From: Pelagibius sp050043265
GTDB taxonomy: Bacteria > Pseudomonadota > Alphaproteobacteria > Kiloniellales > Kiloniellaceae
Assembly: GCA_050043265.1 (NCBI GenBank)
Contig: JBHJIR010000042.1
Location: forward strand, 1-22,578
Reading direction: 5' to 3'
Length of the DNA stretch: 22,578 bases
Part shown: in pieces, positions 14,278 through 20,124 of the stretch
Layout: each line of letters opens with the position of its first letter
How positions within the stretch are numbered: position 1 is the first letter of the stretch
Notes under the pieces: generated by a model
Database searches by the model: none
Seen by the model: only the letters and a program-made list of their open reading frames with translations
What the model was told of the DNA's origin: nothing
Position numbers and translations under genes: made by a program

Positions 14278-14948
14278 ACCGGCTGCTTCCACCGCTGGAC
14301 CATTCCGCGACCGGCGGCCCCAGCGAGGTGGTGTTCAGCGACGACCCGCATGTCCTGGGCGCGATCGCGCGCTGCGAGGTCGGCCTGGCGGTCTGGCAGC
14401 GCCCGGTGCCGGAAGATCTCGGCGCCTGGATCGACGCCCTGCCGATGAGTGCCCTGCCGAACGACCGGCTGCTGCTGCGTCCGCACCAGGCCCAACAGGC
14501 TGTCGCGGGACTCCTGTGGGCGGCGCACCGCGGCGACCAGGCGATGCAGGAAAGACTGGCAGCCGACGTGGCGCAACTCGTCCGGGTCTTTGCTGATCTC
14601 GCTGGCCAGCGGCTGGTCGATTTGCGCCTGCAGGGGATCGAACACGATGCCTGCTGGCGGTTCCACTACGATCATGTGCCACTGCGCCTGATTTGCAATT
14701 ATCGGGGGCCGGCAACCCAGTGGGTGCCGCCGGAGCTGCGGGAGATGGCGCTGGCCGCGCAACGTGACTATGACGGCCCGCTGCGGGAATTGCCGCGCTT
14801 TGCCGCCGCCCTGTTCAAAGGGGCACTCGCCCCCGGCCAGGTCGGCGTGGTTCACCGCTCGCCGCCGATTGCCGGTACGGGGCAGACGCGCCTCTTCCTC
14901 TGCCTCAACGAACCCAGCTCGGTGTCGCCGCTGCCCTGGCAGGGTTAG
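14274..14948 (+). CDS. DUF1826 family protein of the zinc regulon
   Basis: A 224-residue protein matching DUF1826, a cytosolic family of unknown function that often lies next to COG0523 GTPases under Zur control. Visible family features are EVGLAVWQRPVPEDLGAWIDAL (about 36-58), the central RLQGIEHDACWRFHYDHVPLRLICNYRGPATQWV and the C-terminal GVVHRSPPIAGTGQTRLFLCLNEPS. The HYDHV...C and VHRSPP...TRLFLCL parts contain His and Cys residues that could bind metal, and their spacing loosely recalls a cupin or oxygenase fold, but this is speculation. The ATG overlaps the GTPase stop as ATGA, so translation is coupled and the two proteins are probably made in step. Length is normal. Confidence 0.88.
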   Translation: MNRLLPPLDHSATGGPSEVVFSDDPHVLGAIARCEVGLAVWQRPVPEDLGAWIDALPMSALPNDRLLLRPHQAQQAVAGLLWAAHRGDQAMQERLAADVAQLVRVFADLAGQRLVDLRLQGIEHDACWRFHYDHVPLRLICNYRGPATQWVPPELREMALAAQRDYDGPLRELPRFAAALFKGALAPGQVGVVHRSPPIAGTGQTRLFLCLNEPSSVSPLPWQG

Positions 14949-15065
14949 AGGCTGCAGGGGATGTCACCTCCTGGCACAAAGCGGCCGTCGTCATCACTCG
15001 GCGGCTGGGTCAGCTTCTCGGTAGCTAGCCGACATCAGCGGACAGTGGTCGTGAGGTGGTCTGCT

Positions 15066-15104
15066 CATGTGAGACTGCTCGCATCAAACGTGCGCTTATG
15101 TGAA
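15066..15104. repeat. Possible IS-end-like remnant, right of the zinc block
   Basis: CATGTGAGA at 15066-15074 and TTATGTGAAG at 15097-15106 resemble, in opposite orientation, the TCACATAA/TCTCACATG pair at 7343-7371. The spacing differs (about 23 bases against 12), so the likeness is partial. Confidence 0.25.
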
Positions 15105-15184
15105 GCGCCACAGCCCGGGCTGTCCGCAACGACGGAGCTTCCTTTGCAAACGCACTTGAAGCGGTGAGGGCCCCAAGCTCCTGG

Positions 15185-15213
15185 TGGGTCCCGGCATCAC
15201 GTGCCGGGACAAC
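15185..15213 (+). repeat. Intergenic palindromic element, copy C
   Basis: TGGGTCCCGGCA, a short loop and TGCCGGGACAAC form the same layout as copies A, B, D and E, with GGCA/TGCC arms inside. It lies 37 bases downstream of the methyltransferase stop. Confidence 0.75.
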
Positions 15214-15250
15214 ATCCGTGGGCGGTGCGGGAACGAGAAAGGTTGGCCGC

Positions 15251-15898
15251 CTATTCCGCCCGCCGCGCGGCGAAGCGGACGATCTGCGCGATGCCGCGGT
15301 GCCGGGGCCCTTCGTCGAGACGCACGCGGCCGGTCAGCGCCTCGACGATTTCCAGGCCGGGACAGGCCGCCTCGATCTCGGCTAGGTCGTAGAGCCGGCC
15401 GGCGTCGTCCGGCCCCATGTCCGCCCGCTCCGCCTGGGCCTTGGAGAAACCTTCCACCACCAGCCAGCCGCCGGGCGCCAGCGCCGCCGCGGCGGGTTCC
15501 AGCGCCCGCCGCCTGAGCGCCGCGGTGCCCTGCAGATAGATGACGAAGACCGCCTGCCAGGTCCGCCCCGGCGCCGGCGACCACGCGGCGAGATCGGCGG
15601 TGACACGCTCTACCGACACGCCGCGCGCCAGATCGAAGGCTTCGGCCCGTTCGGTGGCGACCGCCGAGACGTCGACCGCCGTGACCGCCAGGCCCTGTTC
15701 GGCCAGCCAGCGGCCGTTGCGCCCGTCGCCGTCGGCCAGACAGAGCGCGCTGGCCGCGGCGAAGTCGGCGCGCGCCAGGACCATCCGCAGATAGTCGTTC
15801 GGCGCCGTGCCGAAGGGCGGCGCCGCCGCCGCCCGGTAACGCTTGTCCCAGCGCGCCGCCGAGGAACCTTCCGTGTCCGACTTCTTCGAATCGGGCAT
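15251..15898 (-). CDS. Class I SAM-dependent methyltransferase, TehB-like
   Basis: A 215-residue protein with the Rossmann-type methyltransferase fold. The SAM-binding motif I is LCLADGDGRNGRWLAEQG (52-69), a DGEGRN-like form seen in TehB and related small-molecule methyltransferases. AVDVS (74-78) provides the acidic ribose ligand, and LAPGGWLVVEGFSKAQ (about 140-155) is the later strand-turn motif. The N-terminal SAARWDKRYRAAAAPPFGTAPNDYL segment fits the tellurite/selenite-resistance-like group. I chose the ATG at 15898: the open frame continues to 16012, but palindromic element copy D lies in that extension. It follows the HTH regulator on the same strand with a 204-base gap, so it probably has its own promoter. 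The substrate is unknown. Confidence 0.88.
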   Translation of the reverse strand: MPDSKKSDTEGSSAARWDKRYRAAAAPPFGTAPNDYLRMVLARADFAAASALCLADGDGRNGRWLAEQGLAVTAVDVSAVATERAEAFDLARGVSVERVTADLAAWSPAPGRTWQAVFVIYLQGTAALRRRALEPAAAALAPGGWLVVEGFSKAQAERADMGPDDAGRLYDLAEIEAACPGLEIVEALTGRVRLDEGPRHRGIAQIVRFAARRAE

Positions 15899-15930
15899 CG
15901 TCTTCACTCGAAACGCGCCACACCGAGGCT

Positions 15931-15959
15931 GTCGTCCCGGCACTTGTTGCCGGGACCCA
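15931..15959 (-). repeat. Intergenic palindromic element, copy D
   Basis: GTCGTCCCGGCA and TGCCGGGACCCA around CTTGT (with a T overlap) form the same palindrome as copy C, in the opposite orientation. It sits 33 bases upstream of the methyltransferase start and 72 bases from copy E, which points the other way. Confidence 0.75.
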
Positions 15960-16031
15960 TGGCCCTGAACGTCGCGCTTGCGGCCCGTGAGCATGCAATG
16001 TTCGCAGGGCATCGCCGCGCGCTTACGCCAA

Positions 16032-16066
16032 TGGTCCCCGGGGACAAGCCCCGGGGCGACAGTGAG
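16032..16066 (+). repeat. Intergenic palindromic element, copy E
   Basis: TGGTCCCCGGGG, ACAAG and CCCCGGGGCGACAGTGAG give the layout of copy A, including the CGACAGTG tail. D and E face each other as an inverted pair in one 204-base gap. Confidence 0.75.
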
Positions 16067-16102
16067 AGGGACGGCCCCCTCACGGCGCGTTCCACACCAT
16101 TC

Positions 16103-16990
16103 TCATGGCGCGGTCCACACGACGCGGCCATGGCCGGAGAGATCGTAGCCGCCGAGTTCGGCGGCCTTGGCGGTGAAGGCGGAGGAGCCGCAGAAAGTCA
16201 GCAGGCGCTGGAACGGCGGCTCGAACCAGGCGTGGCGGTCGACCACCAGGTCGAAGCGTTCCTCCACCGTCGGCAGGAAGCCGAGGCCGAACTGCCGCGC
16301 CATGGCGGCGAGACCCGGTGCCGCCTCGGCATGACCCGCGGCGACGGCGGCCGCCGCCTCGGTCTCGGTGCGCGCCAGTTCGGTGGCGAAGTCGACCTTG
16401 CCGGCCACCCCCGCCTCGGCGATGAGGTGATCGAGCAGCAGGCCGGCGCCGGCCGAGGCCTGGCGGCGGACGATGCGGTGGCCGGCCAGATCGGCGACAG
16501 TCTTCACCGTGCCGGCGAGCCCCTCGGCCAGCAGCAGGCCCTGCTGGCGCTTCGCCCACTCCACCATCACCACCGGGGCGCTGCCCAGCGCCTGCTGCAC
16601 GTGGTCCAGGTTCCAATCGCCGCGCGCCGCCTCGAAGACATGCAGGCCGGCGATGGCGGCCTCGCCCTTCTGCATCCGCGCCAGACCGTCCAGGCTGCCG
16701 TCGAAGAAGGTGGCGAGGCCCGAGCCGGACTCGCGGATCGCCCAGTCGAGCAGCGGATCGTGGCTGCCGGCGACGATGTTGGCGGGCAGGCTGCGCGGCG
16801 CCGGGCCGCCGCCTGTATTGCCGGCCAGCCAGGCGTCGATCTCGGCGCGGGGAAACAGCAGCTTGCCGGTGACCCGGCGGCAGGGAATCTCCCCCGCCGC
16901 GGCCAGGTCGTAGACCTTGCGCTCCTTCACGCGCAGCAGGTCGGCGACCTCGCGGGTGGTCAGGAAGGCGGGGGACGCTCCCTCAGTCAC
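16103..16990 (-). CDS. HTH regulator with molybdate/tungstate-binding-like domain
   Basis: A 295-residue protein with two parts. Residues about 8-56 are an excisionase-type helix-turn-helix (FLTTREVADLLRVKERKVYDLAAAGEIPCRRVTGKLLFPRAEIDAWL). Residues about 70-285 resemble the periplasmic-binding-protein domain of COG1910 (PBP-like), related to molybdate/tungstate-binding proteins: SHDPLLDWAIRESGSGLATFFDGSLDGLARMQKGEAAIAGLH, then HRIVRRQASAGAGLLLDHLIAEAG, and GHAEAAPGLAAMARQFGLGFLPTVEERFDLVV. No signal peptide is present, so the binding domain is cytosolic and probably senses a ligand. The start is GTG at 16990, overlapping the MetE-like stop by eight bases. The natural ligand guess is tungstate or molybdate, and the tup operon lies 9 kb away, but co-transcription with a MetE-like gene leaves other ligands open. 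Confidence 0.88.
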   Translation of the reverse strand: MTEGASPAFLTTREVADLLRVKERKVYDLAAAGEIPCRRVTGKLLFPRAEIDAWLAGNTGGGPAPRSLPANIVAGSHDPLLDWAIRESGSGLATFFDGSLDGLARMQKGEAAIAGLHVFEAARGDWNLDHVQQALGSAPVVMVEWAKRQQGLLLAEGLAGTVKTVADLAGHRIVRRQASAGAGLLLDHLIAEAGVAGKVDFATELARTETEAAAAVAAGHAEAAPGLAAMARQFGLGFLPTVEERFDLVVDRHAWFEPPFQRLLTFCGSSAFTAKAAELGGYDLSGHGRVVWTAP

Positions 16991-18110
16991 CCCACACCTC
17001 GTTCGCGACGTCGACGCAGCGCGCCAGTTTCTGCCATTGGTCGTCCTCGCTCAATTCGTTGCCGTGGGCGGTGGAGGAGAAGCCGCACTGGTGGCTGAGG
17101 GCGCATTGGTCCAGCGGCACGTAGCGCGCCGCCTCGTCGATGCGCTGCTTCAGCGACTCCTTGCTCTCCACCTCCGGGCGTTTGGAACTCATCAGGCCCA
17201 GCACCACGCGCTTGTCCTTGGGCATGAAACGCAGCGGCGCGAAGTCGCCGGAGCGTTCGTCGTCATACTCCAGGAAGAAGCCGTCGATGGCCATCTCGTT
17301 GAACAGGATCTCGGCCACCGGCTCGTAGCCGCCCTCGGCCACCCAGGCGCTCTTGAAGTTGCCGCGGCACAGATGGACGCAGACCGCCATGTCCGCCGGG
17401 CGGTCCTTGATCGCCTCGTTCACCAGCCGGCAGTAGAGATGGGGCAGCGCGTCCGGGTCGTCGCCGCGCGCCGCCGTGCGCGCGCGGATCTTCGGATCGC
17501 AGAGATAGGCGAGGTTGGTGTCGTCCATCTGCAGGTAGCGGCAGCCGCGCGCCGCCAGATCGGCGACCTCGGCGCGGTAGGCGGCGGCGAGATCCTCGTA
17601 GAAATCCTCCAGGTCGGGATAGACCCGCTCGGAGATCGCCTGGCGGCCACCGCGGAAATGCAGCATGGAGGGGGCCGGGATGCAGACCTTCGGCGTCCGG
17701 GTCACCACGCCGGCCAGGAAGTCGTAGTCGGCGCCCTGGATCGGCGCGACGTGGCGGATCGGCGCCTCGATGTGCATGGTCGGCGGGCGGAAGCCCACCT
17801 CGGAGCCGTCGTCCTTGCGGAAGGCCGAGGTGAATTCGCCGTAGGTCACGGTGACGCCGGCCAGCCGTTCGAGGAAATCGACATGGAAGAAGGTGCGGCG
17901 GAACTCGCCGTCGGTGATGCCTTGCAGGCCGACGTCCTGCTGGCGCTGCACCACCGCGCGGATGCAGTCGTCCTCGACCTGGCGCAGCCCGTCGGCGTCG
18001 AGCTTGCCGTCGGCATGGCTGGCGCGGGCCTCGACCAGGCGGGACGGGCGCAGAAAACTGCCGACGTGATCGGCGCGGAACGGGGGTTGGCCAGCGGTCT
18101 TACCGGTCAT
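16983..18110 (-). CDS. MetE C-terminal-like cobalamin-independent methyltransferase
   Basis: A 375-residue protein equivalent to the catalytic C-terminal half of MetE (the YxjG/core-MetE type). It opens with FRADHVGSFLRP, the signature of this group, and has the zinc site H246, C248 (VHLCRGN), E281 and C342 (HQCGFSS), which in MetE activates the homocysteine thiol. ITDGEF (about 65-70) and YLQMDDTNLAYL (about 192-203) are family marks. The N-terminal tetrahydrofolate-glutamate domain of MetE is absent, as in other core proteins, whose methyl donor is often not methyl-THF. AAGGAGGAG lies about ten bases before the ATG at 18110. It is translationally coupled to the HTH regulator. Its true methyl donor is unknown; as a zinc enzyme it may also depend on the zinc regulon. 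Confidence 0.88.
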   Translation of the reverse strand: MTGKTAGQPPFRADHVGSFLRPSRLVEARASHADGKLDADGLRQVEDDCIRAVVQRQQDVGLQGITDGEFRRTFFHVDFLERLAGVTVTYGEFTSAFRKDDGSEVGFRPPTMHIEAPIRHVAPIQGADYDFLAGVVTRTPKVCIPAPSMLHFRGGRQAISERVYPDLEDFYEDLAAAYRAEVADLAARGCRYLQMDDTNLAYLCDPKIRARTAARGDDPDALPHLYCRLVNEAIKDRPADMAVCVHLCRGNFKSAWVAEGGYEPVAEILFNEMAIDGFFLEYDDERSGDFAPLRFMPKDKRVVLGLMSSKRPEVESKESLKQRIDEAARYVPLDQCALSHQCGFSSTAHGNELSEDDQWQKLARCVDVANEVWGD

Positions 18111-18156
18111 CTGCAGGTCTCCTCCTTCTGTTGCCGGCTTTTTCCCGGGTTCTTTC

Positions 18157-18178
18157 CCCGGCTGGCGCCCGGCTGGCG
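18157..18178. repeat. 11-bp tandem repeat CCCGGCTGGCG x2
   Basis: Two perfect adjacent copies (18157-18167 and 18168-18178) lie right before the three CTTATACATCGG repeats, in the divergent promoter region between the MetE-like gene and dctP. Confidence 0.85.
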
Positions 18179-18220
18179 CTTATACATCGGAGTCTTATAC
18201 ATCGGACCTTATACATCGGG
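18179..18220. promoter_or_regulatory. Three direct repeats CTTATACATCGG, operator-like
   Basis: CTTATACATCGG starts at 18179, 18194 and 18208 (spacing 15 and 14 bases). The copies lie in the divergent gap between the MetE-like/HTH operon and the TRAP operon. On the - strand each holds TGTATAAG, with TATAAG close to a -10 box (five of six). They may be regulator sites or a duplicated promoter core; the HTH regulator next door is one candidate to bind them. Confidence 0.7.
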
Positions 18221-18331
18221 CCGGCGATGATACCGATAGCAGGCTTGATCGCGCCGCGCGGAGGACCCAAGCTAGGCGATCGACAAGTCCGGCCGGGCAG
18301 CAGAAGCCGGATCTGATAAAAAAAGCGTCCT

Positions 18332-18355
18332 CCAGGGCGGTCAAGGAAACCCTGG
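18332..18355 (+). other. Short leader hairpin before dctP
   Basis: CCAGGG (18332-18337) and CCCTGG (18350-18355) pair around a 12-base loop, just before the AGGAGG ribosome binding site (18368-18373) of dctP. Six base pairs only, so it may be chance. Confidence 0.3.
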
Positions 18356-18377
18356 GCGGCGTGAACAGGAGGATACG

Positions 18378-19424
18378 ATGAAGCGAACAGTTGCTCTCGC
18401 GCTGGCGCTGGCCCTTTCTGCTGCGTCAACGGGTCTGGCGCCGGCCCAGCCGGCCCAAGCCCAGGACGTCACCCTCCGCCTGCACCAGATGCTGCCGCTG
18501 CAGGCGGCGATCCCGGCCCGTGCCCTGACCCCCTGGATCGAGAAGGTGGAACGCGAGTCGGCGGGACGCATTAAAGTCGGACATTATCCATCAATGCAAC
18601 TGGGAGGTGCGCCGCCCGCCCTGTTCGACCAGGCCCGCGACGGCGTGGTCGACCTGATCTGGACCGTCCTGGGCTATACGCCCGGGCGCTTCCCCAAGTC
18701 GGAAGCCTTCGAACTGCCCTTCATGGTGACCACGGCAGAGGCCACCAGCCAGGCCTTCCACGAATACGTGCTGGCCAACGCCGTGGACGAGTTCAAGGAC
18801 GTCCACCCCATCGCCCTGCACACCCACGGGCCGGGCCTGCTGCACGTGAAGGGCCAGGGCGTACACGCCCTGGAGGACATGGCCGGGCTGAAGATCCGCG
18901 CCCCGTCGCGGGTGGCCGCCGGCATGCTCAGCAATTTCGGCGCCATACCGATCGGCATGCCGGTGCCGGCGGTGCCCGAGGCCCTGTCCAAGGGCGTCAT
19001 CGACGGCGTCGCGATTCCCTGGGAAGTCACCCTGCCGCTGAAGATTTCCGAACTGGTCGACACCCACACGGACTTTTCCGGCGATCACGGCCTCTACACC
19101 TCCACCTTCATCTTCGCGATGAACAAGGATTCCTACGACAATCTGCCGGCCGACCTGAAGCCGGTGATCGACGCCAATTCGGGCCCGGCCGTCGCCGCCC
19201 TGTTCGGCCGGGCGATGGACGAGGTCGACGTGATCGGGCGCAGCGTCGCCGAAAAGGCGGGCAACAGCCTGATCACCCTCGACCCGGCGGAGACGGCGCG
19301 CTGGCAGGAGGCCGCCCGCAAAACCACCGCGGACTGGATCGCCGACATGAACGGCCAGGGCATCGACGGCGCCGCCCTGGTGGCCGACGCCCAAAAGCGC
19401 ATCGAGAAATATAGCGGCCAATAA
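18378..19424 (+). CDS. dctP: TRAP transporter solute-binding protein DctP
   Basis: A 348-residue periplasmic binding protein of the TRAP (DctP/TAXI-unrelated) family. Residues 1-29 are a Sec signal peptide (cleavage AQA-QD). The mature part holds the pattern of the family: LTPWIEKVERESAGRIKVGHYPSMQLGG, DLIWTVLGYTPGRFPKSEAFELPFM, the GLKIRAPSR strand whose arginine usually binds the substrate carboxylate, GAIPIGMPVPAVPEALSKGVIDGVAIPWE, and a long C-terminal helix. AGGAGG five bases before the ATG sets the start. Genes for both membrane subunits follow. The substrate is probably an organic acid; nothing here specifies which. The divergent MetE-like operon might hint at a methylated or sulfur compound, but this is only a guess. 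Confidence 0.93.
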   Translation: MKRTVALALALALSAASTGLAPAQPAQAQDVTLRLHQMLPLQAAIPARALTPWIEKVERESAGRIKVGHYPSMQLGGAPPALFDQARDGVVDLIWTVLGYTPGRFPKSEAFELPFMVTTAEATSQAFHEYVLANAVDEFKDVHPIALHTHGPGLLHVKGQGVHALEDMAGLKIRAPSRVAAGMLSNFGAIPIGMPVPAVPEALSKGVIDGVAIPWEVTLPLKISELVDTHTDFSGDHGLYTSTFIFAMNKDSYDNLPADLKPVIDANSGPAVAALFGRAMDEVDVIGRSVAEKAGNSLITLDPAETARWQEAARKTTADWIADMNGQGIDGAALVADAQKRIEKYSGQ

Positions 19425-19460
19425 GGGTGGAATGGGGTAAACGAACCCACCGGATCGGAC

Positions 19461-19494
19461 GGGCGGCACCGGGCAGCGGGCTTCGGTGCCGCCC
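19461..19494 (+). other. Intercistronic hairpin between dctP and dctQ
   Basis: GGGCGGCACCG (19461-19471) pairs perfectly over 11 bases with CGGTGCCGCCC (19484-19494) around a 12-base loop. No T run follows, so it is not a strong terminator. Such structures between a binding-protein gene and its permease often protect the upstream mRNA, raising binding-protein output. Confidence 0.7.
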
Positions 19495-19542
19495 GCCGGC
19501 CTTACCGCCGGGCAGGACGTCAGGCTTTTGGGGGCCGTGAGA

Positions 19543-20124
19543 ATGTCTTTTGGAATGGACCGGCCAAGGCGCGGTCGGTCCCGCTTCAGTCGGGCCAGAA
19601 TCGATAGAGCCGTCGAGCGCATCGCGTTCTGGACGGCGATGGCCGGCGGCGCGGTGCTGATCGCCGCCCTGATCGTCACCGTGGTCAGCATCGTCGGCCG
19701 CGCGCTGATCTTCGCCGGCCTGGCGCCGATCCCCGGCGACTTCGAACTGGTCGAGGCGGCCACCGCCTTTGCCGTGCTGGCCTTCATGCCGCTGTGCCAG
19801 TTCCACCGCGGGCACGTCACCGTCGACCTGTTCCTGACGCGGGCCGGACGGCGGCCCAATGCGCTGATCGACGTGGCGACCAACCTGGCGATGACCGGCG
19901 CGGCCGGGGTCATCACCTGGCGCCTCTGCCTGGGCATGCTCGACAAGCGCTCCTACGGCGAGACCACCTTCATCCTGCAGTTCCCGGTCTGGTGGAGCTA
20001 TGCCGGCGCCCTGGTCGGCGCGGCGGTCTTCACCCTGGTGTGCGCCTATACCGTCTGGCGCAGCCTGGACGAAGCCAAAACCGGCGAAGCGCGCGGCGGC
20101 GGCAAAGAAATCGGCGCACAATGA
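19543..20124 (+). CDS. dctQ: TRAP transporter small permease DctQ
   Basis: A 193-residue membrane protein with four hydrophobic segments (residues about 26-50, 61-82, 103-124 and 145-166) of the DctQ family. FELVEAATAFAVLAFMPLCQFHRGHVTVDLF (about 66-96) and the ending FPVWWSYAGALVGAAVFTLVCAYTVWRSL are family marks. The N terminus is strongly basic (DRPRRGRSRFSRARIDR). The open frame starts at a GTG at 19486 inside the intercistronic hairpin, so I prefer the ATG at 19543; ATG 19555 is also possible, and neither has a strong ribosome binding site. The stop overlaps the dctM start as ATGA. DctQ binds DctM to form the membrane unit of the sodium-driven carrier. Confidence 0.9.
   Translation: MSFGMDRPRRGRSRFSRARIDRAVERIAFWTAMAGGAVLIAALIVTVVSIVGRALIFAGLAPIPGDFELVEAATAFAVLAFMPLCQFHRGHVTVDLFLTRAGRRPNALIDVATNLAMTGAAGVITWRLCLGMLDKRSYGETTFILQFPVWWSYAGALVGAAVFTLVCAYTVWRSLDEAKTGEARGGGKEIGAQ

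Larger units (their letters stand above)
14949..15250. other. Gap right of the zinc block
   Basis: This 302-base gap between convergent genes holds AGCGGACA (15037-15044), the CATGTGAGA...TTATGTGAAG motif pair (15066-15104) and palindromic element copy C (15185-15213). No gene is apparent. The first two motifs mirror those in the gap at 7241-7541. Confidence 0.5.

Noticed and set aside
12958..14292. Long 444-codon frame on the - strand
   Set aside because: It lies opposite the COG0523 GTPase, which has full motifs, and covers the Zur operator; a GC-rich shadow frame.
18591..19946. 451-codon frame on the - strand
   Set aside because: Antisense to dctP and dctQ, which have clear family motifs and signals; the shadow has none.
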